From Candidatus Iainarchaeum sp. (lineage in GTDB: Archaea; Iainarchaeota; Iainarchaeia; Iainarchaeales; GCA-2688035): a DNA stretch of 64,000 nucleotides. Shown here one piece after another: positions 51,176-59,533 of the stretch. Numbering within the stretch: the first letter of the stretch is position 1; every line of letters begins with the position of its first letter. The notes below the pieces were generated by a model. That model saw nothing but the letters and a program-made list of their open reading frames with translations, was not told the origin of the DNA and searched no databases. The stretch is taken from positions 62,001 through 126,000 of the forward strand of contig JAFCCL010000003.1 of the NCBI GenBank assembly GCA_017610205.1, given 5' to 3'. A program made the position numbers and the translations under genes.

Positions 51176-51715
51176 TCAAGCCTTGCCTGGTTTTCCTCTA
51201 ATTCCTGACTTTTTTCCCTTTGCTGTATTGCCTTTCTTTGCAAAAATCAGATAAATAAAATGTATCCAGGTTACTATTGCAATAATTATTGCTGTGTAAA
51301 AAATCCAAGCAGTTTCAGGGTTTACCACAATCTGCATATTTGGCTCACTTGCAACCAGTGTTGGAGTTGTAGCAAGTATTGCCGGATAAGTTGGATAAGC
51401 CATGTTTCCAATAAAGCCAAGCATTGAAGTTGGAGAAAGTGCAGTAATCAAAAGTATAAGATTCAAAGCAAGCAGTATTGTGCTTATTGTTGATTTCTTC
51501 AAAAATATGTTTCCCAATCCTGGCAAAAAAACATTTGCAATAATTCCAACCAAAACCTTTTTGCTTTTAGTCCTATGTTCTGTTACTGGGGCATTTCCTT
51601 TTAGTACCCTAGGGTCGATCTTTTCGTCTTTAGTAATTGGATATACATCTGGTTTTTGGTCTTCTATTTCGTGTATATCAAATGTTCCAGGGTCAAATGT
51701 TCCAGACATGTCCAA
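51176..51715 (-). CDS. Membrane protein with acidic N-terminal tail
   Basis: A 179-residue protein. About 55 residues of polar N-terminal tail are followed by three or four hydrophobic helices (GIIANVFLPGLGNIF, STILLALNLILLITAL and later ones) and a basic C-terminus. The first helix has the PGLGN turn seen in small TM2-like or related membrane proteins. Function unknown. Start is at ATG 51715 or 51709. Confidence 0.6.
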   Translation of the reverse strand: MDMSGTFDPGTFDIHEIEDQKPDVYPITKDEKIDPRVLKGNAPVTEHRTKSKKVLVGIIANVFLPGLGNIFLKKSTISTILLALNLILLITALSPTSMLGFIGNMAYPTYPAILATTPTLVASEPNMQIVVNPETAWIFYTAIIIAIVTWIHFIYLIFAKKGNTAKGKKSGIRGKPGKA

Positions 51716-51782
51716 TTAATAGGGTGATTTGATTTAAAAAAGTTGCCCTTAATAATTTCTTTAATAATTGGAGCTTTTTCTT

Positions 51783-51856
51783 GCCCCGATAGTGTAGTCC
51801 GGTTAAGCACTCGAGCCTTTCAAGCTCGTAGCCTGGGTTCAAATCCCGGTCGGGGC
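51783..51856 (+). tRNA. tRNA-Glu (TTC)
   Basis: Acceptor stem GCCCCGA/TCGGGGC, anticodon stem-loop CGAGC-CTTTCAA-GCTCG (anticodon TTC), T arm with loop TTCAAAT. CCA is not encoded. Fragments like its 3' end recur at 57336, 57514 and 58078, so it is a likely integration target. Confidence 0.95.
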
Positions 51857-52025
51857 ATCAGCTCTCCAATTCCGTGCCCTAAGGCCCTTCTTTAAAAAGG
51901 CTTCGGTTGAGGAAAGTGAAAAGTATGTAAAAAGCTTTTGATTGAAAAGAAGATGTTTGATAACACAATGGAAGAAACAGATTCAGCAAATGCCTTTTTA
52001 TTAATTTTCTTAGGAAAAATTAGTT

Positions 52026-54107
52026 ATGGTAGGCGGGTTGAATAGATTCAAAGAAATTTGTGTAATAGCTTTTGTTTTAACGTTAATTTTGGTTGCTGTT
52101 AATGCGACAAAGATTGATGCTGTTTTTGAAAATGCTCCACTGGCATTTGTTGATGAAAAAACTTATGAGCTAAATGAAAATAAAGTGGTTATTAAAAACC
52201 TTGAAGAACCGTTAGAACAAAAAACAATTCAGGCAAAGGAAAACTTGCAATTCATTTTTGTTGATAAAGAAAACATTTACGCCGGCAACAACGGCAAGAT
52301 ATTTGTTTGGAAAAAAGACACCTTGAATTTAATAGAGGAAATTGTTTTTTTGCAAAACAATTTGGAATACGTTTTTGCAAACCCATTCGCCCTCCAGGGA
52401 ATTGACAGCGAAGGAAACGTTTACTCCTTGGACAAGAGTTCTTTTAAAAACCAAGAGCGTATGGAGCCGCAGTCTCTTACAGCAATGACTACATCTAGTA
52501 AAGGCTTAGATATGCAAATTACAAATGAAAGCGCATCTAATCCTTTAAGCGTCCAAATCACCTATCCAAATGGAGAAGAGTATTTGCACGGGAAAACGAG
52601 CGTAAAATTTAATTGGAAAAGTAGCAGCAAACAAAATCAACTACTTGCAAACATCTATACAAGAAACACTTACTGGTGTACGCTGGCCCAAGACGTGAAT
52701 CTTTTAGACCAAACAATTTGCGTTGATTCTGACAACAACCAGGCAACAACAAACCAGTGCGTTTACCAAGTAGATTTAAAGAACTGCTATATGTCAACGA
52801 TATCGTATCCTCCAACCTATTTAGAAGAGCAAGTAAAATTTTTTGTTGCAATTGCAAGCCCTTCCTACTCAGCCCAAGATTATTCAAACAATTTCTTAAA
52901 AATTTATAACACAGTTCCAATAATAGAACTCATTAACCCGACCCCAGAGGGAGCTACTAGTTGTGGAGCCTATACATACAAGTTTACAGTAGAAGACACT
53001 GAAGGAGACCCTATCAAGTACGCAATACTTGTTTTAAATCCCCAGCAAAAGTGGGGAACCGAATGCCAACAACAGCTAGGAGATATAGATATCAACCAAT
53101 ACTGCAACTTTGACGGCAACACAGCACACAAATTCACTTGCGAAATTCCATTAAACTTGCCAGAATTATACGACCCTTGGGAATCATGCTGCTATAACCC
53201 AACTTCAGGTTGCAGTGACTCAAACTTCAGTGTAAAGATCTGGATTGGCGACGACTACTATGGATATAACTTTGGACTCTACACCCCGTATGTCTATTTC
53301 CCGCCTTACTGCCAGGCACCAAGTATGCCATATTATCTGGAGCCACAATCCGGAACATTCAACAGATATATGAGAATTTATACTGCCGGTAGTTCTTCCA
53401 CACATTACCCTTTTTGCATAGACACGTTTGATCCAGAAATGATGATGATAACAACACCATGTTGGTTCTATGAAATAGAAGCAACAATAAATGGAAGCAA
53501 TTGGATTCCACTAACATATTGGTTTGACAGGTTGGGCACAGGAAATTTTTATCTTACAAAAAGCGCATTGGATTTCATTACACCCATACCAGCAGAAACA
53601 CACCAAATAGATTTAAGGTCAAAGGCATGTCTTGGAGACCCAGAAACACCTCCAGAATGGCCTCAATGGCGCTTCCAAAGCTGCTCAAACTATTATAACC
53701 CACAAGAGACAATAACACTAACAAGTGGACCAAATTGCAACGACGGAATAAAAAACGGTGACGAAACCGACATCGACTGCGGAGGCATATGCAGCCCTTG
53801 CCAAAACGCCAAAAACTGTTTGGTGAATGAAGACTGTGAAAGCGGATACTGCAATCCAGACAAGGTTTGTGCTGTTAAAAGAAACCTGTACATTGAATGG
53901 ATTAAACCAATCCAGGTAGTTGAAGACGTTCCGCTTGTCGCAGGCAAGGCAACGGTTGTAAGGGTAAAGGTTGTAAACGACGGGCCTGCTGTTGACACAA
54001 GCGTTAAAATAAACTACAACGGCTGGATTTCAGAACAGCCAGTTCACATTAACGAATTTGATTTCAAAATAGTGGATTTTTACCCACCAAACCAATACAC
54101 AAACTAA
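52026..54107 (+). CDS. Large secreted disulfide-rich protein, ending inside a CARDB-like domain
   Basis: A 693-residue exported protein with a signal peptide (about 1-27, hydrophobic core VIAFVLTLILVAV). Middle part has several beta-type domains (VQITYPNGEEY, IELINPTPEG) with many cysteines. At 575-620 is a cysteine-rich motif NDGIKNGDETDIDCGGICSP followed by CLVNEDCESGYC. The last 65 residues (VAGKATVVRVKVVNDGPAVD) are the first half of a CARDB-like domain and then stop abruptly. The second half is found at the start of the protein at 54499. A TATA-like box (51995-52006) is 26 nt upstream. Confidence 0.75.
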   Translation: MVGGLNRFKEICVIAFVLTLILVAVNATKIDAVFENAPLAFVDEKTYELNENKVVIKNLEEPLEQKTIQAKENLQFIFVDKENIYAGNNGKIFVWKKDTLNLIEEIVFLQNNLEYVFANPFALQGIDSEGNVYSLDKSSFKNQERMEPQSLTAMTTSSKGLDMQITNESASNPLSVQITYPNGEEYLHGKTSVKFNWKSSSKQNQLLANIYTRNTYWCTLAQDVNLLDQTICVDSDNNQATTNQCVYQVDLKNCYMSTISYPPTYLEEQVKFFVAIASPSYSAQDYSNNFLKIYNTVPIIELINPTPEGATSCGAYTYKFTVEDTEGDPIKYAILVLNPQQKWGTECQQQLGDIDINQYCNFDGNTAHKFTCEIPLNLPELYDPWESCCYNPTSGCSDSNFSVKIWIGDDYYGYNFGLYTPYVYFPPYCQAPSMPYYLEPQSGTFNRYMRIYTAGSSSTHYPFCIDTFDPEMMMITTPCWFYEIEATINGSNWIPLTYWFDRLGTGNFYLTKSALDFITPIPAETHQIDLRSKACLGDPETPPEWPQWRFQSCSNYYNPQETITLTSGPNCNDGIKNGDETDIDCGGICSPCQNAKNCLVNEDCESGYCNPDKVCAVKRNLYIEWIKPIQVVEDVPLVAGKATVVRVKVVNDGPAVDTSVKINYNGWISEQPVHINEFDFKIVDFYPPNQYTN

Positions 54108-54121
54108 AGGATGATGAGAAA

Positions 54122-54502
54122 ATGGAAAAAGGAAAGAATTTCAAAGAAGGATTGAAAAGTTTTCTAAAACAGGCCTGGTTAAAGATAATTATTGTCTTTG
54201 TGCTTTTTTTGCCAATTATCTTAGACAGTATAACTACTTTTTGTGTTATTTCCAAAGAAGGCGTCACCAATTGTTCCGGATTGGTGAGCACAGTTGCCGA
54301 ACCTATTTTCCAGCCTTATTTGATAGCTATGACAGCACTGCCTGCAGCAGTTGCCGCATATTGGCAAGGATTAGCTCCAGGAAATGGCCTTATAATGCTC
54401 ACAGGAGTAGTGATATTCTTGTGCCTGCAAATTTTCTACGTTTACTTAATCAGCTGTGTAATAAACTACATCTGGATTAAAATAAGAGGTTACAAAAAAT
54501 GA
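54122..54502 (+). CDS. Three-helix membrane protein inserted between two secreted proteins
   Basis: A 126-residue protein with an amphipathic basic start and three hydrophobic helices (about 22-44, 65-85, 94-116). Family unknown. It is 14 nt after the 693-residue gene and overlaps the next start by ATGA, so the three genes are cotranscribed. It may anchor or assist export of the neighbouring proteins; this is inference. Confidence 0.6.
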   Translation: MEKGKNFKEGLKSFLKQAWLKIIIVFVLFLPIILDSITTFCVISKEGVTNCSGLVSTVAEPIFQPYLIAMTALPAAVAAYWQGLAPGNGLIMLTGVVIFLCLQIFYVYLISCVINYIWIKIRGYKK

Positions 54503-56256
54503 GTAAAGAAGAATTTCTTAAAAGAATAGTTTTCAGTCTTATTTTTTTGATAGCCCTAAGTAGTAATGTCAATTCAATGATTCAGATAGAAGCTACTATA
54601 GATCCAAATAACTTAATTAATGAAAGTGATGAAAGTAACACAATACTTGTCGAAAACCAAGTAGTAGAAACAAGAGGACTCAGAATTTTATTTTTGCCAA
54701 TTGATTTTGACATGGAAAATGATGAAGAGAAAAAAAGTTATGAAAAAGCTGTTGAAGAACAGAAAGAATATCTTAAGGCAGTATATCCATTAGCAGAAGA
54801 TGGTTTGGAAGTTTCGGCATTTTCAAACAGTATATATACAGCAGAAAGAACTACACTGATTGAAACAATCCTTCTAGTAAAAGTGGCGAAAGAACTTGCG
54901 GGGTTTTTTGATTTTGGGATTGGAATAGTTCCTGAAAACTGGTTTTATGAAAAATTTGGTACAAGTTCCGGAGGCGCAAAATTTCCAATAATACCTAACG
55001 CGGTCTTAGCAGATATATCATCAAAAGAGATAGTCGCACATGAGATAGGACACGAATTTGGTTTGTGTGATGAGTACAATGGCTATTGTGGGAATGTAGT
55101 TTGCTTTTATGAAGGTATTCCAATTCTTGGCGGATTGGGTTGTACTTTTTGTCCAAACAAATATGGACAAAGTTGCGAAATAGAAGGCAGTTGCGTTGCA
55201 GGACAACAAGCAGCCACTTGCATAGGCGAATCAAATTTGAAAGGATTTTGGGTTAACAAAAGAAAAGAGATTGGTCAAAATATTAATTACTTTAGTTTTA
55301 TGGGACAGGGAGGAAGTTATAGATGGGCAAGCCAAGATGTTTACAACCACTTACTCTCGAAATTGTCCGTTTCTCCTCTTTCTTTTTCTTCAACTTCGTT
55401 CAGTTCTCTTGACAAGGTCGCTTACTTTTCTTCTTCTAATCAGCAGATTCTAGTTTCAGGCCTAGTTGACAAAAACGGATGGGTTGGCTTGCAGGGATTT
55501 TATGTTATTGACAATAGCCCTGAACAGGATATCCCAACAGGAGACTACTCTTTGAAGCTTTTGGATTCTCAAAACAATATTTTGCTTGACCAAAGCTTTG
55601 GAGTTTCCTTCCTGCTTTTGAGCGACCCTCCAATTGACTTGAACACAAGCGGTTTTGTCTTCACAGTGCCGTTTATTGAGGGAACAAAAACAATTGAAGT
55701 AATCTACAACGGCGAAATAAAGGCAGAACGCGTTGTTTCAGACAACCCGCCAACAGTTTCAATAATTTCACCAAACGGCAACGAAAAATGGAACGGTGTG
55801 CGAACAATAGAGTGGAATGCAGGCGATGCAGATGGCGACAGCCTTAGTTTCGTACTCCAATACAGTGACGACAACGGAAGCATATGGAACCCAATTGCCA
55901 TAAACCTAAGTGAAACAAATTATGACCTCAACTTTGACATTCTCAAACCAGCCAATACTTACAAAATCAAGGTAATTGCAACAGACGGTATTCTAACAGA
56001 AGAAGCAACCTCAAACACATTCACCATCCAGCCACAAGACTCTACTGACATAGATTCCGATGGCGACGGAGTAAATGATGAATTTGACAAATGCCCAAAT
56101 ACAATTAGAGTACTAGAGGTATACGGCTGTTCCTGCGAGCAAATACTTGAATTAAAACCAGGCAAGGATGAAGGCGAACTAAAAAATGGCTGCTCTCCAG
56201 GCACAATAAAAGTTTTCAAAAAACAAATAGGATGGGCAAAAAACATATTTGAATAG
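54499..56256 (+). CDS. Secreted M64-like metalloprotease with TSP3-type calcium repeat
   Basis: A 585-residue exported protein. A signal peptide (1-26, core IVFSLIFLIAL) is followed by IEATIDPNNLINESDES, which is the typical end of a CARDB domain. Then comes the metalloprotease domain with zinc motif IVAHEIGHEFGLCDEYNG (near 178), HExxH plus DEY as in peptidase family M64. Beta-sandwich segments (PPTVSIISPNGNEKWNG) follow, then a calcium-binding DSDGDGVNDEFDKCPNT repeat near 520. It is probably a surface or secreted protease; the substrate is unknown. Confidence 0.8.
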   Translation: MSKEEFLKRIVFSLIFLIALSSNVNSMIQIEATIDPNNLINESDESNTILVENQVVETRGLRILFLPIDFDMENDEEKKSYEKAVEEQKEYLKAVYPLAEDGLEVSAFSNSIYTAERTTLIETILLVKVAKELAGFFDFGIGIVPENWFYEKFGTSSGGAKFPIIPNAVLADISSKEIVAHEIGHEFGLCDEYNGYCGNVVCFYEGIPILGGLGCTFCPNKYGQSCEIEGSCVAGQQAATCIGESNLKGFWVNKRKEIGQNINYFSFMGQGGSYRWASQDVYNHLLSKLSVSPLSFSSTSFSSLDKVAYFSSSNQQILVSGLVDKNGWVGLQGFYVIDNSPEQDIPTGDYSLKLLDSQNNILLDQSFGVSFLLLSDPPIDLNTSGFVFTVPFIEGTKTIEVIYNGEIKAERVVSDNPPTVSIISPNGNEKWNGVRTIEWNAGDADGDSLSFVLQYSDDNGSIWNPIAINLSETNYDLNFDILKPANTYKIKVIATDGILTEEATSNTFTIQPQDSTDIDSDGDGVNDEFDKCPNTIRVLEVYGCSCEQILELKPGKDEGELKNGCSPGTIKVFKKQIGWAKNIFE

Positions 56257-56290
56257 CCACTTTTTTCCAAAAACTAAACGAATCTATTTA

Positions 56291-57232
56291 ATGATAGTGG
56301 AAAATAGAACATGTGAAGGGTTTTTGGAAAAAAATTCTTTGAAAAAAGTTGCAGAAGAAGGCCTGAAGACTTTTCAAAGCAAAGAAAAGAGAGCAAACCT
56401 ATTGAAAGAATATGAATTAATCGGAAAAAAAGTCTTTGCTTTTATTGAGTCGCAAAAAGATTTGGCTTCTTTGACCCCAGAACAATTAATGGAAATTCTA
56501 AAACAAATAAAACAAATGTTTGAATCGTCTGTTGGCACCTACTTTTTAACAGAACCAGAGACAACTATAAAGGTCGCCAAAGAAATGAATGATCTGGAAT
56601 GGGTTCCTATGGTTGCAAAAGCAAGGTTCAAGCTTCGGAAAGCATGGTCTTCACTAGTCAATTGGACAGAAGAAACCTTTTTTAGAGAACTTGGCAAGCG
56701 ATTAAATATAGATTCCGAAATTATTAGTCACTTTTTATTTGAAGAACTGGTAAGTAAAAATCCAAAAGACAGTTCAATTGCCCAAAGAAGAATGGATTTG
56801 TTTGTTTGTCAATTCGAGCAAAACGTCAAGATTCTTTCAGTTGAAAAAAAAGATGTAAACAACTTCCGTAAAACTATCTTCAAGTCATCAGGCATCTTGA
56901 CTGGAAGCCCAGTATACCATGGCTACACAGTTGGAAATGTTATTGTATGCAGCTTTGAAAAATTGGAAAAAAATCTAGAAAAACTCAAGAATTTGAAAGA
57001 AAAACGAATCTTAATAACTGAAATGACTCGACCAGAGCTAGTGCCATTCTTTAGCAAATTATCAGGCATTGTAACAGATGAAGGCGGCTTACTTTGCCAC
57101 GCAAGCATAGTTGCACGCGAATACAAACTGCCGTGTGTTGTAGGAACAAATAGTGCCACACGTTTACTCAAAGACGAAGATGAAATTGAACTAGACGCTG
57201 AAAGCGGAACCATTAAAAAATTAAATCACTAG
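56291..57232 (+). CDS. Protein with C-terminal PEP-utilising swivelling (phosphohistidine) domain
   Basis: A 313-residue protein. The C-terminal ~100 residues match the mobile domain of PEP synthase/PPDK: ILITEMTRPELVPFF, then GIVTDEGGLLCHASIVAREY with the phosphorylatable His, and LPCVVGTNSATRLLKDEDEI. The N-terminal 210 residues are helical and unlike the ATP-grasp domain. The PEP-binding TIM barrel is absent, so it is probably a regulatory or phosphotransfer protein and not a full PEP synthase. ATG 56291 is used; the upstream frame overlaps the protease gene. Confidence 0.75.
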   Translation: MIVENRTCEGFLEKNSLKKVAEEGLKTFQSKEKRANLLKEYELIGKKVFAFIESQKDLASLTPEQLMEILKQIKQMFESSVGTYFLTEPETTIKVAKEMNDLEWVPMVAKARFKLRKAWSSLVNWTEETFFRELGKRLNIDSEIISHFLFEELVSKNPKDSSIAQRRMDLFVCQFEQNVKILSVEKKDVNNFRKTIFKSSGILTGSPVYHGYTVGNVIVCSFEKLEKNLEKLKNLKEKRILITEMTRPELVPFFSKLSGIVTDEGGLLCHASIVAREYKLPCVVGTNSATRLLKDEDEIELDAESGTIKKLNH

Positions 57233-57258
57233 CTGAAATAATTTGGAGGTAATCTAAG

Positions 57259-57357
57259 ATGAGAAAAGAAAACGCATTTCAGGTTCAGTTTTCCCAAACC
57301 TCCTACAACAAACCCCAAACTAACCACAAGAAAGATTCAAATCCTGGTCGGGTATAA
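57259..57357 (+). pseudogene. Truncated gene running into a tRNA relic
   Basis: GGAGGT, an unusually strong ribosome binding site, precedes ATG 57259 by 8 nt. The frame encodes only 32 residues and stops inside the tRNA-Glu relic at 57336-57352. I read it as the 5' end of a gene cut off by recombination. Family unknown. Confidence 0.45.
57336..57352 (+). repeat. tRNA-Glu 3'-end relic 1 (att-like)
   Basis: TTCAAATCCTGGTCGGG matches 16 of 17 bases of the T arm and acceptor of tRNA-Glu at 51839-51855. It marks a probable far end of the integrated region. Confidence 0.65.
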
Positions 57358-57384
57358 TTCTATTTTTTAACAATATATTTAAAT

Positions 57385-57552
57385 ATGTGTAACTACCGAA
57401 GTGAACATTCAGGAAAACAAAGAATAGTGTTTTCCATAAAAGGCAAATTAGTGATAATTGCAAAAATCGAGCACAGAAAAAAAAGCTTATATAAAAAGGT
57501 AATTCTTAGGAGAGTTCAAATCCAGCCTGTGGCAAATTCATTTTTTTGTTAG
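57385..57552 (+). pseudogene. RelE-like toxin, N-terminally truncated
   Basis: A 55-codon frame. NYRSEHSGKQRIVFSIKGKL, VIIAKIEHRKKSLYKK match the C-terminal sheet of RelE/ParE toxins (YRxxxxxxRIVFxIxGxxVxIxxIxHRKxxYK). The N-terminal helices and the antitoxin are missing, and the frame runs through the second tRNA-like relic. It is a remnant of a RelBE module. Confidence 0.6.
57514..57534 (+). repeat. Possible tRNA 3'-end relic 2
   Basis: GTTCAAATCC followed by AGCCTGTGGCA. Only the TTCAAATCC T-loop part and the final GGCA agree with tRNA-Glu, so this is a weaker candidate than relics 1 and 3. Confidence 0.35.
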
Positions 57553-57600
57553 TGCAATATGTTTTTATAATGGAAAAGACATTATTACTGTAGTGATTTT

Positions 57601-57792
57601 ATGCCGGCATCTATTACAATGGAAATCCTTTACAGGGAAATTAAAGACCTGAGAAAGGATATTGAAACTGTAAAACACGCACTAATTTCTGAAGAAAAGC
57701 TTTCGGCAAAAGAACTTGCAGAAATAAGAAAAACAAGAAAGGAAATGGAAGCAGGCAAAGAAAAAAGCTTTGAAGAGGTTTTTGCAGAATAA
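57601..57792 (+). CDS. RelB-like antitoxin
   Basis: A 63-residue helical, charged protein: MEILYREIKDLRKDIETVKH then ALISEEKLSAKELAEIRK and FEEVF at the end. This is the pattern of archaeal RelB-type antitoxins. It overlaps the downstream toxin gene by 23 nt, the usual coupled order. TTTTTATAATGG lies about 34 nt upstream as a promoter candidate. Confidence 0.75.
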   Translation: MPASITMEILYREIKDLRKDIETVKHALISEEKLSAKELAEIRKTRKEMEAGKEKSFEEVFAE

Positions 57793-58075
57793 AAAGGCGG
57801 TTTCCTTATTTGAAGTAAAATTCAGCAATAAAGCAGAGAAAGCAATCAACAAAAGCGATTCAAAACTAAGAAAACGCTTAAAGGATCTGTTTGAAAAATT
57901 AATGCAAAACCCTGTGCCTGCCAAAAAATACGATTTGAGAAAAATTGCTGGCGAAGAAGACACTTACAGAATAAGACTTTCAAGTTTTAGGACAACCTAC
58001 ACAGTCTACTGGGAACAAAAGCTAATAAGAGTAACAAAAGTCAAGAAACGAAAAGAAAGCACATACAAACGATAA
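57770..58075 (+). CDS. RelE/ParE-family toxin
   Basis: A 101-residue protein: FEVKFSNKAEKAINKSDSKL near 15-35, NPVPAKKYDLRKIAGEEDTY, RIRLSSFRTTYTVYWEQKL and VKKRKESTYK at the end. This is the complete RelE fold, with a basic C-terminus used to cut mRNA on the ribosome. The true start may be slightly downstream of ATG 57770. It is paired with the RelB-like antitoxin. Confidence 0.85.
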   Translation: MKRFLQNKKAVSLFEVKFSNKAEKAINKSDSKLRKRLKDLFEKLMQNPVPAKKYDLRKIAGEEDTYRIRLSSFRTTYTVYWEQKLIRVTKVKKRKESTYKR

Positions 58076-58077
58076 CT

Positions 58078-58093
58078 AATCCCGGTCTTGGCA
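58078..58093 (+). repeat. tRNA-Glu 3'-end relic 3 (att-like)
   Basis: AATCCCGGTCTTGGCA matches 14 of 16 bases of AATCCCGGTCGGGGCA at the end of tRNA-Glu. It lies 2 nt after the stop of the RelE gene. Confidence 0.5.
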
Positions 58094-58102
58094 ATTTTAA
58101 TT

Positions 58103-58624
58103 TCATTCTTTTTTAATTATTTTGAGAATTTCTTTGGCTGTTTGTTTGGCTGTTTGTTTTGTTGTGTCAATTGTGTGCCATCTTTTTTCATTGTTTCTTT
58201 TGCTGAATTTGTTATGTAAATATATTGCTCTTTTTCCAACCACTAGTTTTTTGCTTCTGCCAGTGTCTCTTTTTTGAAGAGTTTTTTTGTCCGAACAAAG
58301 TCTGAAAATCAAAATGTTTTTCCCAAGGCGTTTGAAGAGAAAGTCAATGTCTTTTTTTGAAAAGGCCACGTCGTCAATGAAAACATTGAAGCCTGCTTTG
58401 GAAAAGTTTTTTGCAAGAACGCAGGCGTTTTCTGAAGCAAGGGCTATTTGCCTATGTGATTCACTGCTTTCCTGAGCTGGTTCAACGTTTCCATTTTGAA
58501 TCATTTCTCTTAATAAATCAACGTCAATTCTTGCAGTTTTTGGAAATGCTTTGGCAAGTTCTTTTGTAACACTTGACTTGCCTACTCCTGGTGGCCCTGT
58601 TACAATGCAAATTATTGGTTTCAT
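58103..58624 (-). CDS. Small P-loop kinase (AAA_33-like)
   Basis: A 173-residue protein: VTGPPGVGKSSVTKELAKAF is the Walker A region (about 7-25), ARIDVDLLREM a nucleoside/phosphate acceptor motif and IDDVAFSKKDIDFL a Walker B-like strand, with a basic lid (KKTLQKRDTGRSKK) later. It resembles kinases of the adenylylsulfate/zeta-toxin/chloramphenicol phosphotransferase type. Substrate unknown. It is divergent from the acyltransferase gene. Confidence 0.7.
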   Translation of the reverse strand: MKPIICIVTGPPGVGKSSVTKELAKAFPKTARIDVDLLREMIQNGNVEPAQESSESHRQIALASENACVLAKNFSKAGFNVFIDDVAFSKKDIDFLFKRLGKNILIFRLCSDKKTLQKRDTGRSKKLVVGKRAIYLHNKFSKRNNEKRWHTIDTTKQTAKQTAKEILKIIKKE

Positions 58625-58683
58625 AACAAATATGTTTTAGGTGGCAAATCCCTTAAAAGACTTTTTTTCCCCAAATTCTTTTC

Positions 58684-59424
58684 ATGGGTGTTTTTCGCTT
58701 TTGGGAGATTGATGCATTGCGTGGGGTTGCTGTTGTGGCAATGATTGTATTGCACGTTTTTTTCAACCTGCGTTTTTTTTCCGACATTGTTTTCTTAGAT
58801 CCTTATATTTTGTGGTTTGCTGCATGGCTTGCAACAAGAACAGCGTTTATTCTCCTATGCGGACTTTCTTTGACAATAAGCTTTTCAAAAATGCACAGAA
58901 AGGAAAAGCCAATTATTAGAAAAAAGTATGTAAAAAGGGGTCTTAGGGTTTTTGGGCTTGGACTGATTATTACTGTTTTTACGTTTCTTGCCTTCCCTGA
59001 ACAAATCATTTTTTTCGGAATACTGCACTTTATTGGCATAAGCATTATCCTTGCAATGCCCTTATATGGCTTGAAATGGAAGAACCTTTTTCTTGCACTG
59101 CTGTTTTTTGCAACTGGCTTTTTTCTCGAAGGAACACGTGTTAATACACTGTGGCTTAGCTGGGTTGGATTTATACCAGGAACATTTCCAACCTTTGACC
59201 TTGTTCCACTAATTCCCTGGTTTGGATTCATATTGATAGGTCTTTTCCTGGGAAACGTACTCTATCCAAAAGGAAAAAGGCTGTTTGCAGTAAAGGAAAG
59301 GGGTAGCCAAAAAGGAATTGCACAGCTTACCTGGCTTGGAAGAAATTCTTTAATCATATACTTTGCCCACCAGCCAATTTTAATAGCAACTATTGTATTT
59401 CTAACAAACACAATGTCAAATTAA
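58684..59424 (+). CDS. Membrane acyltransferase-like protein (DUF1624/HGSNAT family)
   Basis: A 246-residue polytopic protein. FWEIDALRGVAVVAMIVLHV at the N-terminus is the signature of the heparan-alpha-glucosaminide N-acetyltransferase-like catalytic family, including the conserved His in the first helix. LLCGLSLTISF, IIFFGILHFIGISI and LGRNSLIIYFAHQPIL complete the pattern. It may acylate a surface glycan or lipid; the substrate is unknown. Confidence 0.85.
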   Translation: MGVFRFWEIDALRGVAVVAMIVLHVFFNLRFFSDIVFLDPYILWFAAWLATRTAFILLCGLSLTISFSKMHRKEKPIIRKKYVKRGLRVFGLGLIITVFTFLAFPEQIIFFGILHFIGISIILAMPLYGLKWKNLFLALLFFATGFFLEGTRVNTLWLSWVGFIPGTFPTFDLVPLIPWFGFILIGLFLGNVLYPKGKRLFAVKERGSQKGIAQLTWLGRNSLIIYFAHQPILIATIVFLTNTMSN

Positions 59425-59503
59425 CCAACGTTGCCAAATTACCAAACATTCCTAAATTATCCAAACACCCCCCAAATTAATTCGACACAGTGAAATAGTT
59501 AGG

Positions 59504-59512
59504 TTTATATAC
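59504..59512 (+). promoter_or_regulatory. BoxA of the tyrosine-rich protein gene
   Basis: TTTATATAC is centred 26 nt upstream of ATG 59534 with no ribosome binding site between, which fits a strong leaderless archaeal promoter. Confidence 0.6.
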
Positions 59513-59533
59513 TTTGGTTGATGCAATCATTAT

